Assembly (NCBI GenBank): GCA_035289625.1
Contig: DATDWP010000021.1
Span: 1 to 64,000, forward strand
Reading direction: 5' to 3'
DNA from: UBA10205 sp035289625
GTDB taxonomy: Archaea; Iainarchaeota; Iainarchaeia; Iainarchaeales; Iainarchaeaceae
Length of the DNA stretch: 64,000 bases
Below the pieces are notes generated by a model. The model was given only the letters and a program-made list of their open reading frames with translations. It did no database searches and was not told the origin of the DNA. Below are positions 49,865-58,632 of the stretch, piece after piece. Position 1 is the first letter of the stretch. Each line of letters opens with the position of its first letter. Made by a program: the position numbers and the translations under genes.

Positions 49865-51840
49865 TTAGAATCCCCCTTTTTCGATTTTGACTGAGCATAA
49901 GCCTTTGAATCTTGCAAGAGCGCATACTCCTGTTTTAGGGCTTCGAGCTGGTCTCTGAATGCAATTGCGTTTTCAAAGTCAAGGTTCTCAGCACTTGTTC
50001 TCATTGCAGCGTCCAATTCAGCAATTCTTTTTTCAACATCCTGCCTGCCCATGTGCTTTAACCCTTTTATTTCACTCTTCTTTTGTGCAAGCGCCTTTAC
50101 AACCGGCATTGGAGTGATCCCATTTTCTTTGTTGAATTTCTCCTGATCCCCTCTTCTTTTTTTTGTAATTGCAACTGCGCCTACTATTGATTTTGTAATT
50201 ACATCAGCATAGAGAATTACATGGCCATTTAGATTTCTTGCCGCTCGCCCAATTGTTTGTATAAGGCTTCTCTCATCCCGCAAAAACCCTTCCTTGTCAG
50301 CATCCAAAATACAAATGAGGCTAACCTCAGGCAAATCAAGGCCTTCTCGCAAAAGATTTATCCCTACAAGAACATCAAATTCTCCAGCGCGAAGCTGCCT
50401 TATTAGTTCAATTCTCTGCAAGCTCTCAATTTCCGAGTGCATATACCTTACTTTGACATTTTCCTTTGCCAAATAATCAGTTAAGTCCTCAGCCATTCTT
50501 TTTGTTAGCGTTGTAATTAAAACGCGCTCCCCTCTTTGCACGGTTTTTCCGATCTCTTCAAGCATGTCCTTGACCTGGTTTTTTATAGGACGAACTTCAA
50601 CTTGCGGGTCAAGTAGCCCGGTTGGCCTTATGATCAGATTCACAATTTGCCCGGAACTTTTCATTTCATATTCAGCAGGGGTTGCAGAAACAAACACAAC
50701 ATGGTTGAAGTACTTTTCAAATTCATCAAATTTTAAAGGACGGTTATCAAAAGCGCACGGCAGCCTAAATCCAAAATCCACAAGATTTTTTTTGCGCGCA
50801 AAGTCCCCATTATACATTGCCCGTGATTGCGGAATTGTCTGGTGTGATTCATCAACTATTAGCAAAAAATCATTCGGGAAATAATCCAAAAGAACATAAG
50901 GCGGTTTTCCTGGGGGCCTTCCGTCAAAATGGCGCGAATAATTCTCAATCCCGTTGCAATATCCCATTTCCTGAATCATTTCAAGATCATATTTAACCCT
51001 TTGTGAAAGCCTTTGCGCTTCTAGCGGCCCAAGAGTCGGAAGATGATCTTGCAGCTCCTGTTTTATTGCCCCCATTGCTCGCTGTTGCTTTTCAATTGGA
51101 ACAACATATTGGCGTGCCGGAAAAACCCTTGCCTCATCAAGAGTGCTAATTGTAGTTGCAGAGAGCGGATCAATTTCTGAAATTTTACTAACAACACTTG
51201 AACCGAGTTCAATGCGAATGATATTTTTCTCAGAAGCAGGAATTATATCAATTGTATCCCCTCTTACCCTAAACCTTCCGGGTTCTAATACCTGGTCATT
51301 TCTCTCATATTGCATTTCAATTAGGCTCTTTATGATATTTGAGCGCGTAACTTCTTTTCCCTTTTCAATTACAAGCGAGAGGTTGGAAAAATCATCAGGG
51401 TTCCCCAAACCATAAATGCACGAAATCGAGGCAACCACTATTACATCATCGCGCGACAGAAGGCTTGAAACTGCATGCAGGCGCATCTTTTCAATCTGCT
51501 CATTTACAGTTGCTTCCTTTTCAATGTAGAGATCAGAAGTTGGCATGTAACTCTCCGGCTGGTAATAGTCATAGTAGGAAATGAAATATTCCACCCTGTT
51601 TTTGGGAAATAATTCCTTTAGCTCCGTGTAGAGCTGCGCTGCAAGGGTTTTATTGTGCGCTAGTACTAGGGTTGGCTTTTGCACCTTTTGTATTAAATTT
51701 GCCATTACAAAAGTCTTTCCACTTCCAGTAATTCCAAGCAATGTCTGGCACGGGTATTTGGAATAGCCTTCGTATAACTCTCTAATTGCCTCTGGCTGGC
51801 CGCCTGCTGGCTTAAAGGGAGAAACAAGTTCGAATCCCAT
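49861..51840 (-). CDS. uvrB: Excinuclease subunit UvrB
   Basis: The 659-residue helicase has GITGSGKTFVMAN (Walker A), the beta-hairpin YYDYYQPESYMP, VDESHQTIPQ (DExH), motif VGINLLREGLDLPEV, QTIGRAARN and a C-terminal UVR domain (about residues 605-645) that binds UvrC. It verifies damage and positions UvrC. TATA-like element on the minus strand at about 51865-51875. Confidence 0.97.
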   Translation of the reverse strand: MGFELVSPFKPAGGQPEAIRELYEGYSKYPCQTLLGITGSGKTFVMANLIQKVQKPTLVLAHNKTLAAQLYTELKELFPKNRVEYFISYYDYYQPESYMPTSDLYIEKEATVNEQIEKMRLHAVSSLLSRDDVIVVASISCIYGLGNPDDFSNLSLVIEKGKEVTRSNIIKSLIEMQYERNDQVLEPGRFRVRGDTIDIIPASEKNIIRIELGSSVVSKISEIDPLSATTISTLDEARVFPARQYVVPIEKQQRAMGAIKQELQDHLPTLGPLEAQRLSQRVKYDLEMIQEMGYCNGIENYSRHFDGRPPGKPPYVLLDYFPNDFLLIVDESHQTIPQSRAMYNGDFARKKNLVDFGFRLPCAFDNRPLKFDEFEKYFNHVVFVSATPAEYEMKSSGQIVNLIIRPTGLLDPQVEVRPIKNQVKDMLEEIGKTVQRGERVLITTLTKRMAEDLTDYLAKENVKVRYMHSEIESLQRIELIRQLRAGEFDVLVGINLLREGLDLPEVSLICILDADKEGFLRDERSLIQTIGRAARNLNGHVILYADVITKSIVGAVAITKKRRGDQEKFNKENGITPMPVVKALAQKKSEIKGLKHMGRQDVEKRIAELDAAMRTSAENLDFENAIAFRDQLEALKQEYALLQDSKAYAQSKSKKGDSK

Positions 51841-52009
51841 AACACTCCTCTACACCGCGCGGCTTTTTAAATAATGGCAGGCCTTGTTGCCCGTGCGAAC
51901 AAAAAAATAAAAATACTGTCCTTTTTTGTCTAAACCTTTCCTATTTTTTTAGACTTGAATGAATTAGGGCTTCGCTGCGTTTATATACCACTTTATTGTT
52001 CATTATAGC

Positions 52010-52735
52010 ATGGCCTTTATAGAGAGAGTTCCAACCTATATTCCCGGTTTTGACAATTTTTTAGAAGGGGGTTTTCCAAAAGGCTCCTTGATTTTAGTTT
52101 CAGGAACCCCCGGATCCGGAAAGAGCAATTTTTGCGCCCAACTATTATACTACAATGCTCTCAAGGGCAAAAAATGCCTCTACCTAGACCTTGAGCAGGA
52201 CATGGGAGACCTTGAACTTCAAATGAAAATGTTTGGTTGGGACACATCAGCGCTTGATAATCTCAAAATATATACAATAGAGAGCTCAAACCCCCAGATA
52301 GTTGAAAAAGTCATAAAAGAAATTGAAAGCAAGCGCTATGATATAATTGTTCTTGATTCAATTGATTCAATCACAACAAACCCGGCTTCAGTTGAAGAAA
52401 TACAGCAACAATTTCGAGACCGCGTGCCGCTTATAACAATCCCTGCACTTTTGGACCAGGCAACACTAACACGCCTTAAAATAAAAAAAATATTCAATGC
52501 AATAAAGAGCGTAAAATCCACAGCAATAATTACAAGTGAAAGAGTTGAAGGCTCAATGGGGCTTAGCAGGGACACAGTTTCAGAATTTCTCTGTGACGGA
52601 GTAATACTTCTATCCTCAACTGCAATCGGCAAAAAAAGGGCACGCTCAATAGAAATCAGCAAAATGCGCCACACCGATACACCCGGCGGCAGATACGAAC
52701 TTGAAATCACCAAAAAAGGCCTTAACGTATTGTGA
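52010..52735 (+). CDS. KaiC-like RecA-superfamily ATPase
   Basis: The 241-residue single RecA domain has VSGTPGSGKSN (Walker A, K38), YDIIVLDSID (Walker B, about residue 110), a glutamate after Walker B (SVEEIQQQF region), and GFDNFLEGGFPKGS at the start, as in archaeal KaiC/GvpD-like ATPases. These regulate motility, gene expression or clock-like processes. A TATA box (TTTATATACC, 51978-51987) about 27 bp upstream suggests a leaderless message. A V4R gene follows after 3 bp. Confidence 0.85.
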   Translation: MAFIERVPTYIPGFDNFLEGGFPKGSLILVSGTPGSGKSNFCAQLLYYNALKGKKCLYLDLEQDMGDLELQMKMFGWDTSALDNLKIYTIESSNPQIVEKVIKEIESKRYDIIVLDSIDSITTNPASVEEIQQQFRDRVPLITIPALLDQATLTRLKIKKIFNAIKSVKSTAIITSERVEGSMGLSRDTVSEFLCDGVILLSSTAIGKKRARSIEISKMRHTDTPGGRYELEITKKGLNVL

Positions 52736-52738
52736 TTT

Positions 52739-53887
52739 ATGCCTCGCAACCTTGGAATAAAAAACGATTTAGTAAATTGGTTTGTAAAAAATGTTGCAAT
52801 CCCAAACCTCATGCGCCTTGACATACCCGGCTTTGTAATTGTCAAGCAAAATTATGAAGGGCGGGAAATAGAGCAGCGCAACATTTTCTTTTCCGAGCTG
52901 CAGATAGCAGGTTTTGAGAGCGCGCTTGTGAAAAATTTCGGCGAGCGCGGCAAAAAAATCGCCTACACAATGCTCACAAATTCCACATATGCATATTGCC
53001 ACTCATACGGAATCCCACAGCTAAAAGACGGAGAAAAGGCAATTGATGAATTCTTCTCATTCTACACAGCATTCATGGGGGTTACATGGGGAGAATTTTT
53101 GAACCTTGATTATGATCTCAAAACCAAAATACTCCAAGTTAATTTGGGCGACCATATAGTGTGCCGCAAAAATGGGCTCGGGTATATGTTTAGCTCCGGA
53201 ATATTTGCAGGCGGCTGGCAGCACTTAATGCAAGACCCTACAATACAGGCAAGCCAAATTGAATGCGTTGGAAAAGGAGATAAGAGCTGCAGAGTAATAG
53301 CCGGGCCAATTGAATATCTCAAAAAACAAAAATATGAAGTAATAGAGGCAACAGGCACCAGAACATATTCAACAGACATTAGCTATTGGGAGATGAACAA
53401 ATCAAGGCCCATGCAATACTCCAAAGCATCACTTCGAGAACTAATAGCCGCAGGATTTTTCAAATTCGAAAAAAACAAACTCACATTCCACGAGGATAGG
53501 TACTGCTTTACAGGAATTGAACTACTCTATGTATTTGAAGAGACCGCAGCAAAAGACCCAAAGGTTAGCAAACTTCTTTTTGAAACAACTTTTGAACAAG
53601 GCAAAAAAATCGCCCTTGCAGAAAAAACCAACGAATATTCAACCTTCATCCCCGATATTCTTTCAGCCTTCGGGTATGGCGACACGCTCATTTCACACAA
53701 CAATTCAAAATTTATAATTGAAACAAACTATTTTCCATACCTTGAAACCTACGACCAAATAAATTACCAATATTTCAAAGGGCTTGTCTCAGGACTTCTT
53801 AGCGGCTTTTTGGGAAAAGAAATAATTCTCAAAAACCATAGCACAAACGTATCGAACGGGTATTTGCAGCTAGTGCTTTTGGAATAG
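52739..53887 (+). CDS. Double-V4R-domain protein
   Basis: The first half (about 45-195) is a V4R domain: small-molecule-binding 4-vinyl-reductase fold with the hallmark IECVGKGDKSCRV (C176, C184) and H139 in GDHIVC. The second half (about 235-382) repeats the fold but lacks the cysteines. V4R domains bind hydrophobic ligands and partner with regulators. Translation is probably coupled to the KaiC-like ATPase 3 bp upstream, suggesting a ligand-responsive switch. No DNA-binding domain is visible. Confidence 0.7.
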   Translation: MPRNLGIKNDLVNWFVKNVAIPNLMRLDIPGFVIVKQNYEGREIEQRNIFFSELQIAGFESALVKNFGERGKKIAYTMLTNSTYAYCHSYGIPQLKDGEKAIDEFFSFYTAFMGVTWGEFLNLDYDLKTKILQVNLGDHIVCRKNGLGYMFSSGIFAGGWQHLMQDPTIQASQIECVGKGDKSCRVIAGPIEYLKKQKYEVIEATGTRTYSTDISYWEMNKSRPMQYSKASLRELIAAGFFKFEKNKLTFHEDRYCFTGIELLYVFEETAAKDPKVSKLLFETTFEQGKKIALAEKTNEYSTFIPDILSAFGYGDTLISHNNSKFIIETNYFPYLETYDQINYQYFKGLVSGLLSGFLGKEIILKNHSTNVSNGYLQLVLLE

Positions 53888-53896
53888 GAAATTTAA

Positions 53897-53913
53897 TGAT
53901 CGCCAGGCGATCA
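53897..53913. terminator. Perfect inverted repeat after the V4R gene
   Basis: TGATCGCC-A-GGCGATCA is a perfect 8+1+8 inverted repeat 10 bp after the V4R stop, without a following T run. It may be a terminator hairpin or an operator for the next gene, whose TATA-like TGTATATAG is at about 53923-53931. Confidence 0.35.
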
Positions 53914-53952
53914 AAAGAGAGTTGTATATAGTAGTTGTTGTTTATTTATTTT

Positions 53953-54666
53953 ATGAGAAGCAAACCTTTGAATGGCCCATTCTCCAGATTTTTTTATGAA
54001 AGTTTAAGGAATGAAAGAATAAAGCCAAGAAGATTGAAAAACCCCAAAGGAATTGAGAGGTTTACATTTTCAGTTTCTACGCCCAGGCAAAGATGGGCAA
54101 GAGATTTATACTATGACAAAAGAGCATTGGCAAATCTTGACCATGCAGTAGGTTTAGTGCCAAATGTAATGCCTGCAATGGTGCAAGCTTTTGGCTACAC
54201 AATTGAGCATGAAAAAGTCCATGCAGGGGATTCAAAATACCAGGCTTTGCCCGTCAATGAAATAAAAAAAATTTCCAATTTGAATAACACAGGGCATAGG
54301 GCCCAAGCACTTGTTGAACAGGTTGCAAATAGGGGCGTTATTGCAAAAATGCTTACAGACAGTAAAATAAAATCCCTGCAACACCCATCAGCCAAAAAAG
54401 TAATTGCCGATAAGCTTTCGTGGTATATTATACAAAGCCTTATTCAAAGCGGCGAATTTCGAAGAATGGTAAAGAGCGGATTAAATGCATCTTTGCCAAA
54501 AACCAAACAAGAGGCCAGAGCAAGAATACAAATTATTTCACTATACCTAAAAAAACTTTTTCCGAACCTGGAAAATGAACACCTAGAGGAGATAATAAAA
54601 GTCACTAGTCGCAGGTTTGCTTCCCTAATTGAGGTTGGGGCCAAAAACAGCAGACAAGGCACTTGA
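53953..54666 (+). CDS. Unknown protein with an HExxH motif
   Basis: The ATG at 53953 gives 237 residues, mostly helical and basic. TIEHEKVHAGD (HEKVH at about residues 86-90) matches the zinc-protease HExxH signature, preceded by a hydrophobic residue-containing helix as in minimal gluzincins. The third ligand cannot be assigned; a glutamate about 32 residues later in ALVEQVANR is a candidate. There is no signal peptide or pro-region, so a cytoplasmic protease or a chance motif are both possible. Confidence 0.4.
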   Translation: MRSKPLNGPFSRFFYESLRNERIKPRRLKNPKGIERFTFSVSTPRQRWARDLYYDKRALANLDHAVGLVPNVMPAMVQAFGYTIEHEKVHAGDSKYQALPVNEIKKISNLNNTGHRAQALVEQVANRGVIAKMLTDSKIKSLQHPSAKKVIADKLSWYIIQSLIQSGEFRRMVKSGLNASLPKTKQEARARIQIISLYLKKLFPNLENEHLEEIIKVTSRRFASLIEVGAKNSRQGT

Positions 54667-54675
54667 TAATAAAAG

Positions 54676-54769
54676 TGGGAGAGCCCAGATTTGAACTGGG
54701 GTCGACACCAAATTGGAAGCGTTTACCTCTCCCCAAGGTGCCATACTAACCAAGCTATACTACTCCCCC
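54676..54769 (-). tRNA. tRNA-Pro(GGG) with 20-nt intron
   Basis: Acceptor arms GGGGGAG / CTCTCCC pair over 7 bp (one G-U). The D stem GTAT/GTAT, anticodon stem GCACC/GGTGT and T arm CCCAG-TTCAAAT-CTGGG all close. The loop TTGGGG (54736-54731) gives anticodon GGG at 34-36; an intron of 20 nt (54730-54711) lies at the canonical 37/38 site, and GAGG/CTTC can form the central helix of a bulge-helix-bulge. A TATA-like element lies about 34 bp upstream near 54799-54806. CCA is not encoded. Confidence 0.9.
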
Positions 54770-54932
54770 CTTAAATTACTGAAATCTGGTCGGTTGAGTT
54801 TATAATTCAAACTCTCAGAAGCGAGCCTTTAGTTGATTTTGAATCCCAAAAGAAAATCACTCACCCATATCATTCGATGAATCTGCAAAAGCTTTTAATA
54901 TTTTAACCCCAAATTTTTAATAGGTGATCCAA

Positions 54933-55316
54933 ATGGACAGAGTTGTGCATTTTGAAGTCCCTGCAGATGATACTGCAAGGGCAAAAAAATTTTATGAAAG
55001 CATTTTTGAGTGGAAAATAGAGAGCTACCCGGGATTTGACTACCACGGGCTTATTACCTCTCCAATAGATGAAAAAACAAGAATGCCAAAAGAAGCCGGC
55101 GCAATAAATGGCGGATTGCTAAAACGCCAAGCGGCAATACAAAAACCCATAATTACAATCGGAGTAAAAGACATCAATGAATCTGAAAAGAAAATAAAAA
55201 AAGCCGGCGGAAAAATGGTAATGGAACAAAAAAAAGTCGGGGATGTTGGAATTTCAAGCTACTTTGAAGACACTGAAGGAAACATTCTGGGACTTTGGCA
55301 GGAGCTGAAGAAGTAA
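54933..55316 (+). CDS. VOC superfamily (glyoxalase/bleomycin-resistance-like) protein
   Basis: VVHFEVPADDTARAKKFYESIFEWK is the VOC start and GVKDINESEKKIKKAGGKMV with ISSYFEDTEGNILGLWQ is the second half with the usual metal glutamate. The 127-residue single-module protein belongs to the family containing glyoxalases and antibiotic-binding proteins. GGTGA at 54923-54927 is a plausible SD before the ATG at 54933; a GTG three codons upstream is less likely. Confidence 0.8.
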   Translation: MDRVVHFEVPADDTARAKKFYESIFEWKIESYPGFDYHGLITSPIDEKTRMPKEAGAINGGLLKRQAAIQKPIITIGVKDINESEKKIKKAGGKMVMEQKKVGDVGISSYFEDTEGNILGLWQELKK

Positions 55317-55347
55317 TTTGTGGCAAAACCTGCCCCTAATTCTAAAA

Positions 55348-55369
55348 AATGATATCTTAAGATATCATT
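55348..55369. promoter_or_regulatory. 22-bp perfect palindrome, toxin-antitoxin operator
   Basis: AATGATATCTTAAGATATCATT is perfectly palindromic over 22 bp and lies 36 bp before the toxin start, overlapping the promoter. Antitoxins of this type have AbrB DNA-binding domains that bind palindromes and autoregulate. Confidence 0.6.
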
Positions 55370-55404
55370 AAATATTAATTGCCATATAATAACTATGTGA
55401 TTTT

Positions 55405-55641
55405 GTGATCAAGGGCAAGTACGAAATAATTTTTATGCGCCATGCAATATTGCGTGCAATTGAGCGCAATATCACCCCCGATGTTGTGGAAAATGCCGTA
55501 ATGACAGGTTCATTCCACAGATTTGGAAAAAACAGGATGAAAATAATAAAAAAGCTCAGAAAAATGCAAATAGTTTGCATAGACGAAATAATTGGAAACA
55601 CAATAAAAATTGTTTCAATTGCAAGGAGGGCAAGAAGATGA
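55405..55641 (+). CDS. DUF4258 / MqsR-like toxin candidate
   Basis: The 78-residue protein begins IKGKYEIIFMRHAILRAIERNITPDVVENAV, the DUF4258 pattern with the conserved R-H-A and R-I-x-x-x-V elements, and a basic C-terminus. DUF4258 proteins are RelE-like ribosome-dependent ribonuclease toxins in MqsR-like systems. Start is GTG with GTGA upstream. It overlaps the antitoxin start by 4 bp (55638-55641), the usual arrangement for a coupled pair. Confidence 0.7.
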   Translation: MIKGKYEIIFMRHAILRAIERNITPDVVENAVMTGSFHRFGKNRMKIIKKLRKMQIVCIDEIIGNTIKIVSIARRARR

Positions 55642-55940
55642 AATGCACAAAATGCTCAGGTAAAATGGCCGAAAAAAAAGACATAACAAATGACGGTGTT
55701 GAATACACATATTTTGAGTGTAAAAATTGTGGGGAGCAGATAGTCAACATGAAACAACTCCATGAAATGGCGGCAAGATATGGGGAAATGAAAAAATATA
55801 CAGCAAAACTCTCTAAATGGGGGGAGAGCATAGGACTTAGGATCCCAAAAGAGCTAGCCAAAGAATATGGACTTGAAAAAGATACGGAAGTGTCTTTAAT
55901 ACCGGAAAAAAAAGCAATAAGGATAATAACAACAAAATAA
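55638..55940 (+). CDS. Zinc-finger/AbrB antitoxin (YgiT/MqsA-like)
   Basis: The 100-residue protein has an N-terminal zinc ribbon CTKCSG...ECKNCGEQ (two CxxC pairs), as in YgiT/MqsA, and a C-terminal AbrB/SpoVT-type domain (LSKWGESIGLRIPKELAKEYGL) that binds DNA. The combination is typical of antitoxins that neutralise the toxin with the N-terminus and autoregulate the operon. It probably binds the 22-bp palindrome at 55348-55369. Confidence 0.8.
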   Translation: MKCTKCSGKMAEKKDITNDGVEYTYFECKNCGEQIVNMKQLHEMAARYGEMKKYTAKLSKWGESIGLRIPKELAKEYGLEKDTEVSLIPEKKAIRIITTK

Positions 55941-55941
55941 T

Positions 55942-56868
55942 TTACCTGCACTGCCCGCTGCCACTATCAGTAAAGCTCTGCCCCTGCACACTAATAAATT
56001 CCCATTCATAGCCGGAAGGTTTTAGCTCTAGGCGCAAAATTCCAAAAGAGCCAAATTCTTGCACCTCACTATTTTGTGAAATATTTCCAAATGGGCGCAG
56101 GCTCTTTCCACCAGCCCCTACAACAAAAGACCTCATGCCTTGTGAATTTATATTTCCCAGTGAATCCATTGGGGCAAACCTTTCATAATCATGGTCATGG
56201 CCAGCTAACACAATATCTGTCCCGCCATTGTAAAGAGCCGCCCAAATATCTTGCATAAAAGTACTGTCCCCGTGCTCAGACCCAGAACTGTAGCGCGGAT
56301 GGTGGAAATATGCAACAGTGCATTTTACATCTTTATTTAGTTCAAGATCATCTAAAAGCCACCTATACTGGGCAGACCCTTGCAAGCATCCGCCAACTGA
56401 AGCGCAATTGCTATTTAGTACAATTGCATGCCACTTGCCAATATCATAGCTATAATACCCGCGCGAAGAATCTCCTGCAACGCTGCCAAAATAATCATAG
56501 TAGCCCTTTGCTCTTGAAGTATAATATTCATGATTTCCAACAGATGGCATTGTTCTCAATTTGTGCCTTCCCCAACTAGGCTCATAGCAATTTGAAAATT
56601 CGGATGCAGAACCCGCTTCATACACATTATCACCTAACGTAAAGACCGTGCCGTTCTGAACATCAAGAAGCTGCGCTATTTTCTCATCGCCAACACTTTC
56701 ACACGAAGCAATATCCCCAGCTCCGCTAAAATTCACATCATTTGCCAAAGGCTCTATGTGCAAAATATTATGTCCTTCTTGCGAGAGTGGAGTTGGCACT
56801 AGAAATAAAACAACCACAATTAGTAAAGAGAGAAAAAATCCAATTAGCAATTTTATTTTTCCCACCAT
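55942..56868 (-). CDS. Purple-acid-phosphatase-like metallophosphoesterase, secreted
   Basis: An N-terminal signal/anchor helix (about 5-25) precedes a calcineurin-type phosphoesterase: GAGDIAS (first aspartate), TLGDNVYE (GDxxY), VGNHEYY (NH), YFHHPRY and LAGHDHDYERF (histidines), in the order of acid phosphatases. At 308 residues it is a minimal form. Outside the cell it could release phosphate. It is convergent to the antitoxin gene with 1 bp between. Confidence 0.85.
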   Translation of the reverse strand: MVGKIKLLIGFFLSLLIVVVLFLVPTPLSQEGHNILHIEPLANDVNFSGAGDIASCESVGDEKIAQLLDVQNGTVFTLGDNVYEAGSASEFSNCYEPSWGRHKLRTMPSVGNHEYYTSRAKGYYDYFGSVAGDSSRGYYSYDIGKWHAIVLNSNCASVGGCLQGSAQYRWLLDDLELNKDVKCTVAYFHHPRYSSGSEHGDSTFMQDIWAALYNGGTDIVLAGHDHDYERFAPMDSLGNINSQGMRSFVVGAGGKSLRPFGNISQNSEVQEFGSFGILRLELKPSGYEWEFISVQGQSFTDSGSGQCR

Positions 56869-56910
56869 AAAAATATCTAACCCCTATTAAAATTTTTTAT
56901 ACTTCAAAAT

Positions 56911-58116
56911 TCATTTATCATGTACGCGCAAAAAAAGGCATTTCAAATACGAGCCAAAGCGCTTTGTGTAAGCCGGAACTAGGTGGTCTTTTGCTGAAAA
57001 TCGCATTTCAATAATCTCAGCCCTCTTGCTGGCATGGTTTGCAGCATCTACAATAACTGAAATGAATTCATCATAAGAAAGCCCTGCACTACAAGAACTT
57101 GTAACAAGAATCCCGCCACTTTTTAGAAGTTTCATGCAATTATAATTTATCTGATGGTATGCCTTTTTGCCTAGCCGAAGGTTCCCGGGTTTTTGTACAA
57201 AAGCCGGAGGGTCTAGGGAAATAACATCAAACCGCTCCGGGCGCGACATCAATTTATTCGTCTCATCAAAAGCCTTCCCTTCAATAAAAGTGATCTTATC
57301 TTCAAGTCCGTTTAACTTTGCGTTTCTTTTGGCCTGCAAAATCGCCTCCGGCAGATCAATCATTGTAACATTTGCTCCAGCTCTTGCTGCATGCAAGCCA
57401 AATCCGCCCGTATAGGAGAACACATCAAGCATCTTTGTGCCATTATTGCAGTACTTTTCAATCGCCGCCCTATTTTCCGATTGGTCTAAATAAAACCCGG
57501 TTTTGTGGCCGCGCAGCACGTCAACTTCAAATTTTACCCTCCCCTGCTCAATTACTGTTTGCACCTTTGGTTTTCCTAGTAGAACCCCTTTTAGAGGATC
57601 AAGCCCCAAACTTTCCCGGTTCCTAAAATCATTTCGCTCTGCAATTGTGGAAATCCCATCTAGGCCTAGAAGAATTTGTGCTATCTGCTGCTTGTACTTC
57701 TCAACGCCCATACAAGAGATCTGAAGCGAGCATATATTTTCAAACCGATCAACAAGAAGCCCTGGGATTCCATCTGATTCTCCGTAAAATAAGCGATATG
57801 TATTTTTGTATCCGAGAATTTTTTGCCTAAATTCATTTGCTTCTACTATTTTTTTCTCAAAAAAAGATTCATTGATTATTTCTTTTTCATGAAGGCTAAT
57901 TAGTTGCACCATTGCATGGCTTTTTGGATTTGCAAACCCCTTTGCAATAAATTTACCCGTTGCATCAACAATCCATGCAATTTCCCCGGCGGAAATTTCC
58001 CCTTTGGATTTTTCAATTTGCTTTGGACCTAGCACACGCAATCCTTTGCGAATTTCTAACTCTATTGCTTTTGAAACAAAAAACTTTGGCACCTGCAATT
58101 TATCTACCATAATCAT
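56911..58116 (-). CDS. RlmI-like class I rRNA methyltransferase with N-terminal PUA domain
   Basis: The protein of about 401 residues has an N-terminal PUA domain (IVDATGKFIAKGFANP region), a central linker and a Rossmann methyltransferase with DVFSYTGGFGLHAARAG (motif I), TMIDLPE (motif II), SLDPPAFVQ (motif IV, DPP) and LVTSSCSAGLS (SSCS). RlmI-type enzymes make m5C in 23S rRNA. The start at 58116 overlaps the upstream stop by 4 bp. Confidence 0.85.
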   Translation of the reverse strand: MIMVDKLQVPKFFVSKAIELEIRKGLRVLGPKQIEKSKGEISAGEIAWIVDATGKFIAKGFANPKSHAMVQLISLHEKEIINESFFEKKIVEANEFRQKILGYKNTYRLFYGESDGIPGLLVDRFENICSLQISCMGVEKYKQQIAQILLGLDGISTIAERNDFRNRESLGLDPLKGVLLGKPKVQTVIEQGRVKFEVDVLRGHKTGFYLDQSENRAAIEKYCNNGTKMLDVFSYTGGFGLHAARAGANVTMIDLPEAILQAKRNAKLNGLEDKITFIEGKAFDETNKLMSRPERFDVISLDPPAFVQKPGNLRLGKKAYHQINYNCMKLLKSGGILVTSSCSAGLSYDEFISVIVDAANHASKRAEIIEMRFSAKDHLVPAYTKRFGSYLKCLFLRVHDK

Positions 58117-58505
58117 CGCGCAAAAAATTCCTTCATCTTGCTCCAATAGTGCTCTATCCAACCAGCCTTTATTTCTTCAAAAAATTCTTCAGGGACATTG
58201 CTGTGCGTGAACTTGAGTTTTGTTTTCGATCCCTTTTGCTCAAATTCAAAAATAACTTCTGAATAATGCCCCTTAGGCCAATCAGAAGCATGCCAGCTTT
58301 GCACAACTTTCTCGCCAGGAATTAATTCAATAGTCGTACCTTCAATATAACCATCATATGCACTAAATGAGTCACCAGTATTTTTACCTATTTTACACTC
58401 ACTTTGCGTAAAAGCCGAATGCTTTTTTGAATCCATAAGGCAATCATACACATCCTTTGCAGATGCCTCAAATTTCACAACCTGCCTAATAGTTTTGGTT
58501 TTCAT
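58113..58505 (-). CDS. SRPBCC/AHSA1-like small-molecule-binding protein
   Basis: The 130-residue protein has the START-like pattern of the Aha1/SRPBCC family: EASAKDVYDCLMDSKKHSAF, a long beta sheet with VQSWHASDWPKGHYSEVIFEF, a cavity-forming set of strands and the C-terminal helix EIKAGWIEHYWSKMKEF. Such proteins bind hydrophobic ligands or assist in stress responses. It is co-transcribed with the downstream methyltransferase (4-bp overlap). Confidence 0.82.
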   Translation of the reverse strand: MKTKTIRQVVKFEASAKDVYDCLMDSKKHSAFTQSECKIGKNTGDSFSAYDGYIEGTTIELIPGEKVVQSWHASDWPKGHYSEVIFEFEQKGSKTKLKFTHSNVPEEFFEEIKAGWIEHYWSKMKEFFAR

Positions 58506-58543
58506 ATTATCGCTTTAGTTCTTTTCTTTTTTCGCCAAGGTTT

Positions 58544-58569
58544 CCTGGCAGAACGTCTGTTCTGTCAGG
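58544..58569. other. Strong hairpin between tRNA-Pro(UGG) and the AHSA1 gene
   Basis: CCTG-G-CAGAAC-GTCT-GTTCTG-T-CAGG forms a 10-bp stem with one mismatch and a 4-nt loop. On the minus strand it lies downstream of tRNA-Pro, after a T-rich tract (58609-58626) that likely ends the tRNA transcript. It may be a terminator or 5' leader structure of the minus-strand AHSA1 gene. Confidence 0.4.
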
Positions 58570-58632
58570 CCCACAAAACCTTCAAGTTTTGCTTGCTTTC
58601 TCTTCTTTCCAAGAAAAGAAAAAAGGTTGTGA

